From positions 1-9,152 of the forward strand of contig CALFNJ010000086.1 of the NCBI GenBank assembly GCA_937902865.1: a stretch of DNA of 9,152 nucleotides. Direction: 5' to 3'. Source of the stretch: an uncultured Opitutaceae bacterium. Its GTDB lineage: Bacteria > Verrucomicrobiota > Verrucomicrobiia > Opitutales > Opitutaceae. How positions within the stretch are numbered: position 1 is the first letter of the stretch; every line of letters starts with the position of its first letter. A program made the position numbers and the translations under genes. Shown here in pieces: positions 1 through 7,172 of this stretch. A model generated the notes under the pieces. It was not told the DNA's origin and made no database searches. It saw nothing but the letters and a program-made list of their open reading frames with translations.

Positions 1-31
1 CCGATCGCGGCGCCTTCTTTTTTCTCCCGTT

Positions 32-3000
32 GTGAAGGCGCCTGACACCTCTTCACCCACGCCCGAGCCTGCACCCTCCGCGCCGGCGAGCCCGCGTCCG
101 CGCCGGCGGTGGTGGCGGCGCCTGCTGCTTGGCGCGGCGGGCCTGATGCTGGCGGCCCTGGTCTGGCTGTTGTTCTTTCCGGTGCCGCTCGGCTGGGCGG
201 TGCGGAGCGCGCTGCAGCGAACGTTTCCGGCGGACGCCGGATGGCGGTCGGCGGTCGGCTCCGCCGAGTTTCGGTGGCGCTTCGGCAAATCGACGGGCCT
301 CGTCACGATCGCGGGGCTGCAGGTCGCGCAAGGCGAGCAGCCGCTGCTCGCGTGGCGGGAGTTGGACATTGAGATTTCCAAGCGCGGACTCTGGCAGCGG
401 CGTTACGCGCCGACGCTGGTGACGCTCCAGTCGCCGGTGGCGACGGTCGACCTGCGGCCTCCGGCCAAGCCGGCGTCGGCGCCAACCGGGCCCGTGCCGG
501 CACCGGCAGCGTCCGGCCCGGCGGCGGCGCCGGATGTGACCGCCTTGCTGGCGCTGTTGCCGGCGGACGGCGCGGCGTCGCGCCTCGTGGTCGATGACCT
601 GCGGGTGCAAGTGCGTTTCGCCGCGGGCAACACCGCGGTGCTGCTGCCGCGCATTGAAGTCTCGCTGAAAGGAACGGCGGAGAAAAACCTCCAGGCGGAA
701 CTGGCGATGGTGCTGGGGCAGGGGACGGCGGCGCCGCATCTGCAGGCGGGGCTGACGCTGACTCCGGCGGGCCAGGCGGAATTTTCGGCGAGCGCGCCGC
801 GTTTTTCCACGACGGATCTGCCGGCGATTCCCGGCCAGCCGCTGCCGTTGCGGGCGGCGATCGCGTTCAACGTCAACGGCACCTATGACCTGAAGAGCGG
901 ACGCCTGCTGGCTGCGGCCGGCGGCGTCCAGGTGAACGACGCCGAACTGCGGCTGCCGTCGTTTGCCGCTCCGGTGGAAATCGCACTCGTCGACCTGCAG
1001 GGCCGCGCGAATCTCGGCGACGGACGCGTGGTGCTCGAAAAGGGCCGGGTGGAGGCGTTGGGAGCGACGCTGGATATTTCCCGCCTCGAGGCGGTCATGG
1101 GCAACCGGCCGCATCTGGACTGGCAGGCGAAGCTCACGTCGGTGAAAGGCGCGCAGCTGCGTCCGCTGCTGCCTGCGGCGATGCGCGCGAGTCTGCCGAT
1201 TCCGGCGGAACGGCTGGACGATCTCGAGATGGCGGAGGCGACGACGCAGGGCCAGGCGGACGTCGGACCGGGCGCGAATGGCGCTTGGAACGTGGAGGCG
1301 GTCGATGCGGTCGCGCACGTCGACGTTCGGCTCGGGAGCGAGCCGGTGGTGGGAGATTTTTCCGCGCGGCGGAAAGCGGGCGAGGCGGCGGTGGCGGTGA
1401 CCGCGGATTTTCCCTCGGTGCGGCCGGGCCGCTGGCCGGCGCCGCTGCTCGCGGGTACGCCGGCGGCGGGCTTCGACGTGCCGCTGGCGCTGAAAGCCGC
1501 GGCGACCCTCACGCCGGCGGGAGCGCCGCAGACGGTTCGCCTGGAGATCGATGGGGGCGCCGGAAAACTTCCGGCGCTGCTGCCCAATCTGCCGATGCCG
1601 GCGCTGCAGTCGTTTCGCGTGCGGCTCGAGTCGGAAAATCTGGCGGCGCGCTGGCGGATTCCCGAGCTGCGGCTCGCGCTGGCCGGCGGACCCGAGTTGG
1701 CGTTGCGCGGCGCAGATGTCGGATTTTCACCGACCGCACTCACGGCCAAGGGTGCGCTGGAACTCGCGAACGTCACGGGCGGTTGGGCGAATCCGTGGAT
1801 TCCGCCGGAGATCGTGAAGCAGCTGGCGGAGTATGGCGTCACACCGGCGCAATTGGCGCTGCCGCGCCTGCAGTTGGATTTTCAGGCCGAGGCGGCCCGG
1901 CAAAACGGCACAGCGCCGTGGTCACCGCGCACGGTCGAAGCCAAGGGCGAGATCGAGGCGAGGGTGCAATCCCTGCCGCTGAAGTTTGCGCTCCAGGTTG
2001 CCAAGGGTGCCGGCAGCGAGGAACTGACCGGCAAGATCGATCTCGCGGAGTTCCGGCCCGCGGCGCTGAAGCTCACGCTGCCGGGCGGCTGGACGCCGTC
2101 GGCCCTCGATTTCCCCATTCACCTCGGTGCGACGGTCCGCGCCTCGCTGGCCGGCGGACCGAGCGCGGCGGACCTGCAGCTTACGCTCGGGCCCGGCCGG
2201 TTGCGGGCGGCGCCGCTCAAGCTCGATCTGCCGGTTGAGAAAGTGACCCTCGATGCGGGCTATGATTTCAAGCGCGCGCTCGCCGAGCTGCGCAGCGCGG
2301 ATATCGCGGCGGGCGGCGTGCACGTGCAACTGCACGACGTTTCGAGCACGGTGGCTCCTCCGTTCAGGACGAAGGGAAAGATGAATGTCGCTCCGTTCGC
2401 GCTGGTGCCGGTGATGGCGAACTGGACCGGCGCGCTCGATCCGGAGCTGCGCAAGCTGGCGCAGGACATGTTGCAGAAAGGCGATTTCAAGGGCGCGGAT
2501 TTGGAATGGGAGGCGGCGTTCGATCCTTCGGCCAAGACCGCACCGTGGAAGATCGAGCGGGTGAAGGGATCGGGCAGTTTCGCGGCGCTGACGGTGACCG
2601 CGGCGGGCGTGCCGACGCCGGTGCAGGTGGGCGAAGTGACCACCGCGTTCGACTATCCCCACGCCACGGCGGAACTGCGCGGCATCTCGGGCGCGGGTGC
2701 AGAGGTTTCGTCCGTGCGGCTCGAAGCGGTGGAACTCGACCATCCGGCACCGCTGCTCACCGCCGCGGTGCATTTCGAAAGCGATCTCAAGCAGGCCGCG
2801 GCGCTCTGGGCGCTGCCGCCGGGTCTGACCTACGCGGGCCGCGCCGCGGGCCAGCTGGACCTGCACGGCCGGCTGGGGGAGGGCGCGATCGAAGCGCGTC
2901 TCGCGGCTGATCTGGCCAAGGCGACCATCGCCGCGCCGGGAATCGCGAATCTCGCGCCGGAGTCCTTCGCGGCGACGCTGCGACTGAAGGACTGGCACAC

Positions 3001-4186
3001 GGTGACGACGGTGCCGGAATTGGATTTCGGGGTTGATTCGCCGCGCTGGCTGGAGGCTCCGCTGCATCTGCAGGGCCAGGTGATCCTGGACGCGGCGAGC
3101 CGCCAGCTGAAGGATTTCGAATTGTCGCGGTTCGAGCACGGCCGCACCGCGCTGCAGGCATCGGTCAAACAATCCTCGCCCGAAAAGCTGGAGCTCAAGG
3201 TGGACGCCACGCGCATCGAGATGGCTCCCTGGATGCGGGCCGCGCTGGCATGGATGGATGGCCAGGCGGCTCCTGCTCCGACCCGGCCGGCCGCGCCGCC
3301 GGCGAAACCCGCCGTCGCCTCCACTCCGGCCAAAGCCCCAGCGGCCACCCGGGCCGCGGCCACCCCGCCACCGGCGCTGGTGCCGGCGAAGCTGCCGCCC
3401 TCGGCGATTCCCGGCACGCCCGCGAAGCCCGCGGTGATGACCGCCGATGTGCGCAGCAAGGAAATCGTTTTCGGCGACAAGGCGACAGTGCGCGATTTCC
3501 AGTTCAAGGCCGAGCTGGTGAACCAACAGCCGTCCGCCGTGACGCTGGAAGGCACCGCCGACGGCGACAACGTGCTGCATGCGACCCTGGCGGAGAAACC
3601 CGACGGACAAGTCGTCGATTTGGAAATCGGCGATGCCCCCGGCTGGATCAAGACGCTGCTGGCGCCGTGGCAGCAGACGCCGACGCTGCCCGGCCCTTAT
3701 GGCGCGACGATCGCGCAGCTTGGCAAAGTGCCGGTGATTGTTTCCGGTGGACGCATCACCGCGCACGCCACCCTGCGTCCCGGGGCGACCGATTGGTTCG
3801 AAGGCGATTTCCGGCTGACGCGCACCCTCATGATCCATCCGCCGCGGATCCTGCAGCTTTTGGCGCTAAAGTCCGGCAAGGCGGCGCAGGGCACCCCGCT
3901 GATCGACGAGCTCGCGCTGGGGAAAATCACCCTGAGCACAACGCAGCTGCGGATGTCGGACTTTTCGCTGAAAGGCGCGGGCTTCGTGAACAACCTCAAG
4001 CTCGGCAAGGTGAGCTACACCCTGGCGGACGAGGCGATCGAAGTGGACGGTCAGTATTTCGGCATCGGCTTCGAAGTCAGCGGCACGCGCAGCTCGCCGC
4101 AGGTTTATCTCAAGGAAAACGCATTGATCCGCGCGATCGGGCAGCGCAACGAGTTCGATTTCGACGATCCGCCGGCGAAAAAATAA
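32..4186 (+). CDS. Large AsmA-like envelope protein (1384 aa, membrane-anchored)
   Basis: Seen: the protein starts with a Pro/Ser-rich tail and a basic patch (PRPRRRWWRR, 21-30), followed by one hydrophobic segment at about 31-50, so it looks like an N-in signal anchor with the bulk outside the cytoplasm. The rest is low-complexity-looking, Ala/Leu-rich beta-type sequence in which phrases such as LDISRLEAV and LHATL alternate with short turns. Two Pro/Ala linkers interrupt it, at about 143-168 and 1077-1136. The last 250 residues (LLALKSGKAAQGTPLIDEL, LRMSDFSLKGAGF, VDGQYFGIGFEVSGTRSSPQVYL) have the form of an AsmA/YhdP C-terminal region. Known: AsmA-clan proteins (AsmA, TamB, YhdP) are long groove-like proteins linked to phospholipid transport or outer-membrane homeostasis. 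Inferred: a similar envelope role here; the exact subfamily is unclear. The start is GTG with no Shine-Dalgarno, preceded by a pyrimidine-rich stretch. The frame stays open to base 2, so a start left of the window cannot be excluded. Confidence 0.8.
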   Translation: MKAPDTSSPTPEPAPSAPASPRPRRRWWRRLLLGAAGLMLAALVWLLFFPVPLGWAVRSALQRTFPADAGWRSAVGSAEFRWRFGKSTGLVTIAGLQVAQGEQPLLAWRELDIEISKRGLWQRRYAPTLVTLQSPVATVDLRPPAKPASAPTGPVPAPAASGPAAAPDVTALLALLPADGAASRLVVDDLRVQVRFAAGNTAVLLPRIEVSLKGTAEKNLQAELAMVLGQGTAAPHLQAGLTLTPAGQAEFSASAPRFSTTDLPAIPGQPLPLRAAIAFNVNGTYDLKSGRLLAAAGGVQVNDAELRLPSFAAPVEIALVDLQGRANLGDGRVVLEKGRVEALGATLDISRLEAVMGNRPHLDWQAKLTSVKGAQLRPLLPAAMRASLPIPAERLDDLEMAEATTQGQADVGPGANGAWNVEAVDAVAHVDVRLGSEPVVGDFSARRKAGEAAVAVTADFPSVRPGRWPAPLLAGTPAAGFDVPLALKAAATLTPAGAPQTVRLEIDGGAGKLPALLPNLPMPALQSFRVRLESENLAARWRIPELRLALAGGPELALRGADVGFSPTALTAKGALELANVTGGWANPWIPPEIVKQLAEYGVTPAQLALPRLQLDFQAEAARQNGTAPWSPRTVEAKGEIEARVQSLPLKFALQVAKGAGSEELTGKIDLAEFRPAALKLTLPGGWTPSALDFPIHLGATVRASLAGGPSAADLQLTLGPGRLRAAPLKLDLPVEKVTLDAGYDFKRALAELRSADIAAGGVHVQLHDVSSTVAPPFRTKGKMNVAPFALVPVMANWTGALDPELRKLAQDMLQKGDFKGADLEWEAAFDPSAKTAPWKIERVKGSGSFAALTVTAAGVPTPVQVGEVTTAFDYPHATAELRGISGAGAEVSSVRLEAVELDHPAPLLTAAVHFESDLKQAAALWALPPGLTYAGRAAGQLDLHGRLGEGAIEARLAADLAKATIAAPGIANLAPESFAATLRLKDWHTVTTVPELDFGVDSPRWLEAPLHLQGQVILDAASRQLKDFELSRFEHGRTALQASVKQSSPEKLELKVDATRIEMAPWMRAALAWMDGQAAPAPTRPAAPPAKPAVASTPAKAPAATRAAATPPPALVPAKLPPSAIPGTPAKPAVMTADVRSKEIVFGDKATVRDFQFKAELVNQQPSAVTLEGTADGDNVLHATLAEKPDGQVVDLEIGDAPGWIKTLLAPWQQTPTLPGPYGATIAQLGKVPVIVSGGRITAHATLRPGATDWFEGDFRLTRTLMIHPPRILQLLALKSGKAAQGTPLIDELALGKITLSTTQLRMSDFSLKGAGFVNNLKLGKVSYTLADEAIEVDGQYFGIGFEVSGTRSSPQVYLKENALIRAIGQRNEFDFDDPPAKK

Positions 4187-4347
4187 TTCGGATAGGTTGA
4201 TCTGGAACTCGGGAAATCAGGAACGGAAACGATTGGCCGATCTCGGTCCGGATCACGTGAGGCCGAGAAAACGCAGGCGGTTGGTTTGTCTTCGCGCGAC
4301 CAATTCCGTTGCCGGAAAAAGGAGGGAAGGGGAAAAGGGAAGCCACG

Positions 4348-4408
4348 GAGGTCGGAATCGATCCGTCTCGCGCAGAGGCGCAGAAACGCAGAGGTCGGTC
4401 ATCGATCC
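4348..4408 (+). repeat. Octamer triplet CGCAGARR flanked by direct repeats
   Basis: Three contiguous octamers, CGCAGAGG, CGCAGAAA and CGCAGAGG, occupy 4371-4394. They are bracketed by a direct repeat: GAGGTCGGAATCGATCC at 4348-4364 and GAGGTCGGTCATCGATCC at 4391-4408, which differ by an inserted base and one substitution. Short purine-rich repeats of the CGCAGAG kind occur as dispersed intergenic families in several bacterial groups. No protein or RNA function is visible in it. Confidence 0.6.
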
Positions 4409-4420
4409 AAGCTGACGGCA

Positions 4421-4445
4421 GCATGTCACGTATTACGTGACATGC
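4421..4445. promoter_or_regulatory. Perfect 25-nt palindrome, possible operator or hairpin
   Basis: The arm GCATGTCACGTA (4421-4432) is followed by a single T and by its exact reverse complement (4434-4445). A second, outer pair AGCTGAC (4410-4416) and GTCAGCT (4454-4460) lies around it, so about 51 nt could extrude as a cruciform or fold as RNA. The half-site TCACGT also occurs as the 8-bp palindrome TCACGTGA at 4253-4260. The site ends 108 bases upstream of the gpmI start, where a transcription-factor operator could lie, but it also sits inside the inverted-repeat element. It may therefore be part of that element's structure. I do not recognise it as the site of a named regulator. Confidence 0.45.
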
Positions 4446-4540
4446 TTGCTGTGGTCAGCTGGTCGTTTCCTGACTTCCTGAGTTCCAGATGAACCCATCC
4501 CAAATCGGACCTTTGCTTTTTGGCGGGGCGGTTTCATGGT

Positions 4541-4546
4541 GAGGTG
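4541..4546 (+). promoter_or_regulatory. Ribosome binding site of gpmI
   Basis: GAGGTG lies 7 nt before ATG 4554, good Shine-Dalgarno spacing. It decides the start against the in-frame ATG at 4536, which would place this motif inside the gene and add six residues (MVRCFS) with no counterpart in the family. Confidence 0.7.
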
Positions 4547-4553
4547 TTTTTCC

Positions 4554-6146
4554 ATGAACTCTCCACGCAAGCCCGTGCTCCTCGTCATCCGTGACGGCTG
4601 GGGCAAGAATCCCGATGGTTCCCAGGACAAGGTGAACGCGACCGTGCAGGCGAAGACGCCGTGCGACGACATGCTGCATGCGAAATATCCGGTCACCCTC
4701 GTCAAGGCCTCGGGCCTCGATGTCGGCCTGCCGGATGGCCAGATGGGCAACAGCGAGGTCGGTCACGAGAACATCGGGGCCGGCCGCATCGTCGACCAGG
4801 AGCTGGTCCGCCTGAACAAACTGTTCTCGGAAAAGCGCCTCGCGAAAAATCCCGTGTGGCTGGACATCCTGAAGCGCCTGCAGGCCAACCCGCAGGCGAA
4901 GCTGCACGTGATGGGCATCGCGTCCAACGGCGGCGTGCACGGCATGCTGGCGCATCTTTACGGCATCCTGCAGCAGGCGAAGGACGACGGCGTGGCGGGC
5001 GACCGGGTGTTCATCCATTCCTTCATGGATGGCCGCGATACGCCGCCGCAGAGCGGCCTCGGCTACATCAAGCAGATCGAGGCGAAGGTGAAGGAGATCG
5101 GCGTCGGCCGGATTGCGACCGTGTGTGGCCGCTTTTGGTCGATGGACCGCGACAACCGCTGGGAGCGGGTGCAGAAAGCCTACGACCTGCTCACGGGCAA
5201 GGCGGCGGCGGCCACGGCGAAGAGCGCCGAGCAGGCGGTGCAGCAGTATTACGACAAGCCGCTCAGCGAGACGCAAAAAGGCGACGAGTTCGTCGCGACC
5301 ACGGCGATCGTCGGCGCCGACGGCAAGCAGCTCGCCGCGATCGGCAACGGCGATGCAGTCTTGTTCTACAACTACCGCGGCGACCGTCCGCGCGAGATCA
5401 CCCGGGCGTTCGTGTCGGACGACTTCAAGGGCTTCGACCGCGGCCAGAAGCTCGACCTCTATTACGCGACGATGACCGAGTACGAGAAGGGCCTGCCGGT
5501 GCACGTCATCTCGGGCAAGCCGGCGCCGCTGAAGAACATCCTCGGCGAAGTCGTAAGCAAGGCCGGCATCGCGCAGTTCCGCTGCGCCGAGACCGAGAAG
5601 AACCCGCACGTCACCTTCTTCTTCAACAATTACCGCAACGACCCGTTTCCCGGCGAGGACCGCGCGTGTCCGGCGAGCCCGAAGGTCGCGACCTACGACC
5701 TGCAGCCTGAGATGTCGGCGGCCGAGGTGACGGCGAAGACGAAGGAGGCGATCCTGTCCGGCAAGTACGGCCTGATCGTGGTCAACTACGCGAATCCGGA
5801 CATGGTCGGCCACACCGGCTCGCTGCCCGCGGCGATCAAGGCCTGCGAGGCGACCGACCAGGGCCTGGGCGAACTGCTCGCGGCGCTCGCGACGAAAAAC
5901 GGCCGGGCGGTGGTGCTCGCGGACCACGGCAACGCTGAGCAGATGTGGGATTTCGAGATCAACGCGCCGCATACCGCGCACACGCTGAACCTCGTCGAGG
6001 TTTTCGTGGTGGGCGAAGGTTTCGCGGCGGGAAAAACCAAGCTCCGCCAGGGCGGACGCCTGGCCGACATCGCCCCGACGGTATTGCAGCTCATGGAGCT
6101 CCCCAAGCCGGTTGAAATGACCGGCGAGGGTTTGGTAATGGCTTGA
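4554..6146 (+). CDS. gpmI: 2,3-bisphosphoglycerate-independent phosphoglycerate mutase
   Basis: It interconverts 3- and 2-phosphoglycerate in the cytosol (glycolysis/gluconeogenesis) by a Mn-dependent phosphoserine mechanism of the alkaline phosphatase superfamily. Seen, numbering from ATG 4554 (530 aa): DGWG with metal-ligand Asp14; GQMGNSEVGH with catalytic Ser67; SNGGVHG (124-130); FMDGRDTPP (157-165); DRDNRW (198-203); RGDRPREI (275-282); PDMVGH supplying Asp416 and His420; ADHGNAEQM with Asp457-His458; and HTAHT (473-477). All core motifs are present, so the enzyme should be active. At 530 aa it is slightly longer than the usual roughly 510. The start was chosen from the GAGGTG ribosome binding site and because MNSPRKPVLLVIRDGWG fits the family's short N-terminus. 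The next gene starts 3 nt after the stop, which suggests co-transcription. Upstream lies the 4190-4500 repeat element; no clear -35/-10 pair is evident. Confidence 0.97.
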   Translation: MNSPRKPVLLVIRDGWGKNPDGSQDKVNATVQAKTPCDDMLHAKYPVTLVKASGLDVGLPDGQMGNSEVGHENIGAGRIVDQELVRLNKLFSEKRLAKNPVWLDILKRLQANPQAKLHVMGIASNGGVHGMLAHLYGILQQAKDDGVAGDRVFIHSFMDGRDTPPQSGLGYIKQIEAKVKEIGVGRIATVCGRFWSMDRDNRWERVQKAYDLLTGKAAAATAKSAEQAVQQYYDKPLSETQKGDEFVATTAIVGADGKQLAAIGNGDAVLFYNYRGDRPREITRAFVSDDFKGFDRGQKLDLYYATMTEYEKGLPVHVISGKPAPLKNILGEVVSKAGIAQFRCAETEKNPHVTFFFNNYRNDPFPGEDRACPASPKVATYDLQPEMSAAEVTAKTKEAILSGKYGLIVVNYANPDMVGHTGSLPAAIKACEATDQGLGELLAALATKNGRAVVLADHGNAEQMWDFEINAPHTAHTLNLVEVFVVGEGFAAGKTKLRQGGRLADIAPTVLQLMELPKPVEMTGEGLVMA

Positions 6147-6149
6147 GCC

Positions 6150-6974
6150 ATGAAAACCTCCCGGCTCGTCCTGGCCTGCGTCGCCATGCTGGTCGCGGGC
6201 GCGGGAGCCCGGCTGGTCGCCGAGGAAAGCCGGGTGATTCCCGATCTGCATCTCAGGCTCGTCTGGATCAAGCCGGGTGAGTTTGACCTCGGCACGAAGG
6301 AGAGCGGCAACCTCGACACGCAGCCCATCACGCACGTCGTCCTGACGCGCGGGTTCTGGCTGGGAATCACCGAGGTGACGCAGGTCCAGTGGACCGCGAT
6401 CATGGGGAAAAATCCCAGCAGCTTCAAAGGAGACACACTGCCGGTCGACAGCGTGACCTGGGATGCGGCGATGCAATTCTGCGAGAAACTGACCCAGCGG
6501 GAGCGCGCGGCGGGGCGGTTGTCCGCCGACCTGGCCTACACGCTGCCGACCGAGGCCCAGTGGGAGTATGCGTGCCGGGCGGGCCGAACGGGTTACGACG
6601 TGGGCATGATCAATCAGATCTACAACGATTTCACGCAGATCAACGCGATGTCCTGGAACAGCGCAAACAGCACTGGAACCACACACTCCGTGGGGCACAA
6701 AAAGCCCAACGCCTGGGGACTTTATGACATGCAGGGCAATGTGGTGGAATGGTGCCGGAGCTCGTTCATGTCCGCCGAACAGGGCTATCCGGGCGGCACC
6801 ATCACCGATCCGAATCACACGCCGCCGGCGGATCGGGAAGAGCTGCGACTCTTCCGCGGCGGCTCCTACGGTGCGCCGCCATACTCCTGCACCTCGACCA
6901 ATCGCTGGTGGCAGTTTCGGGATTGGCAGTCGCCCAGCACCGGTTTGCGCCTCGCGCTTTGCCCGGTGAAGTAG
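6150..6974 (+). CDS. Secreted SUMF1/FGE-family protein, probably non-catalytic
   Basis: Seen (274 aa): a short basic start, then a hydrophobic run (LVLACVAMLVAGAGA, 6-20) with signal peptidase I-like sites after AGA20 or LVA24, so export is likely. From about 35 it matches the FGE-sulfatase (SUMF1) fold: LVWIKPGEFDLGT, TEVTQVQW (74-81), PVDSVTWDAAMQFC (98-111), LPTEAQWEYACRAG (132-145), NAWGLYDMQGNVVEWC (187-202) and FRGGSY (235-240). Known: true formylglycine-generating enzymes use two cysteines in a CxxxxC arrangement after RGGS. Here Cys247 aligns with the first, but the second position looks like Arg252. Inferred: it probably does not make formylglycine. Many family members act as binding or structural domains, and the partner here is unknown. 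The ATG lies 3 nt after the gpmI stop with no strong Shine-Dalgarno (GAGGG is about 20 nt upstream), which suggests translational coupling. Confidence 0.88.
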   Translation: MKTSRLVLACVAMLVAGAGARLVAEESRVIPDLHLRLVWIKPGEFDLGTKESGNLDTQPITHVVLTRGFWLGITEVTQVQWTAIMGKNPSSFKGDTLPVDSVTWDAAMQFCEKLTQRERAAGRLSADLAYTLPTEAQWEYACRAGRTGYDVGMINQIYNDFTQINAMSWNSANSTGTTHSVGHKKPNAWGLYDMQGNVVEWCRSSFMSAEQGYPGGTITDPNHTPPADREELRLFRGGSYGAPPYSCTSTNRWWQFRDWQSPSTGLRLALCPVK

Positions 6975-6996
6975 CGCGCGAGGTCGTATCCCAGGT

Positions 6997-7049
6997 GGTA
7001 GGGCGAGGCGTCCCCGCCGAGCCGGCTCACCGGGACGGTTCGCCCTACC
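6997..7049. repeat. REP-like double hairpin with GTAG foot
   Basis: GGTAGGGCGA (6997-7006) is the exact reverse complement of TCGCCCTACC (7040-7049). The match continues inward through CGTCCC/GGGACG with two mismatches and one bulge. On the left side GTAG (6998-7001) is followed by its own hairpin, GGCGAGG-CGT-CCCCGCC (7002-7018). The right side is an inverted, diverged copy, and GAGCCGGCTC lies in the loop. Known: REP sequences moved by REP-associated tyrosine transposases (TnpA-REP/RAYT) carry a GTAG-type tetranucleotide at the foot of a hairpin and often occur as inverted pairs (BIMEs). It sits 22 nt after the stop of the SUMF1-family gene, so it could also serve as a transcript end or mRNA-stabilising structure. 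Confidence 0.65.
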
Positions 7050-7136
7050 TTGCGGCCATTTTCAGTGAGAACATGACCGTTGGCGCGAGTGAACGGCCGC
7101 CCTCGTGGCGCAGCGTCCAAATTGGGATTGCCCCGG

Positions 7137-7172
7137 GGTAGGGCGGGGCGTTTGGTTGAGCGTTCCGCCCTA
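7137..7172. repeat. Second REP-like copy, ending at the aspS start codon
   Basis: GGTAGGGCGGGGCGT (7137-7151) repeats 6997-7011 with one mismatch. Its partner CGTTCCGCCCTA (7161-7172) pairs with TAGGGCGGGGCG (7139-7150) apart from two mismatches, around a 10-nt loop. The last base of the right arm is the A of the aspS ATG. The arm takes up the place where a Shine-Dalgarno would be, and none is visible. Between the two copies (7050-7136) I see only minor palindromes, such as CCAAATTGG at 7117-7125 and CCCCGGGG at 7131-7138, and no clear promoter. Confidence 0.6.

Larger units (their letters stand above)
4190..4500. repeat. Gap-filling repeat element with 34-bp inverted ends
   Basis: This covers nearly all of the 367-base non-coding gap 4187-4553. 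The left end (4190-4223) and the reverse complement of the right end (4467-4500) agree at 30 of 34 positions and share the core ATCTGGAACTC. Beyond that the similarity continues inward, weaker and with a 4-base offset (ACGA then GCNGA). The left end begins 3 nt after the stop of the AsmA-like gene. Inside lie a small inverted pair TCTCGG/CCGAGA (4241-4246 and 4263-4268), an octamer array (4371-4394) and a perfect palindrome (4421-4445). No convincing coding sequence and no clear target-site duplication is visible at the flanks. It may be a MITE-like non-autonomous element, or two inverted copies of a short dispersed repeat. Its RNA could fold into a long hairpin ending the upstream transcript, although there is no U-tract typical of intrinsic terminators. 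Confidence 0.7.

Noticed and set aside
1..6. CCGATC at the left end as an adapter tail
   Set aside because: The adapter end would read CCGATCT, but base 7 is G. Six matching bases alone are too few to call contamination.
1922..3838. Long - strand open frame (638 codons) opposite the AsmA-like gene
   Set aside because: It is an Arg/His-rich shadow with no recognisable domain. Its length follows from the GC-rich codon bias of the real gene on the + strand.
4371..4394. CRISPR-like array in the intergenic gap
   Set aside because: The repeats are 8-base contiguous units without spacers, and no cas gene is present.
4197..4492. Small + strand open frames (68-72 codons) in the gap before gpmI
   Set aside because: They are built from the repeat element itself, lack a ribosome binding site and have Arg-rich, low-information translations.
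4536..4553. Upstream in-frame ATG for gpmI
   Set aside because: The GAGGTG ribosome binding site lies after this ATG and fits ATG 4554. The extra residues have no family counterpart.
6150..6179. Lipoprotein signal (VLAC around Cys10) in the SUMF1-family protein
   Set aside because: The cysteine comes too early, before the hydrophobic core is complete, and -2/-3 do not form a good lipobox. A signal peptidase I peptide fits better.
4455..6818. Long - strand open frame (787 codons) opposite gpmI and the SUMF1-family gene
   Set aside because: It spans two confidently identified + strand genes and has shadow-type composition, with no family motifs.
7131..7138. CCCCGGGG palindrome before aspS as an operator
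   Set aside because: An 8-base all-GC palindrome is expected by chance in sequence this GC-rich, and nothing else supports it.
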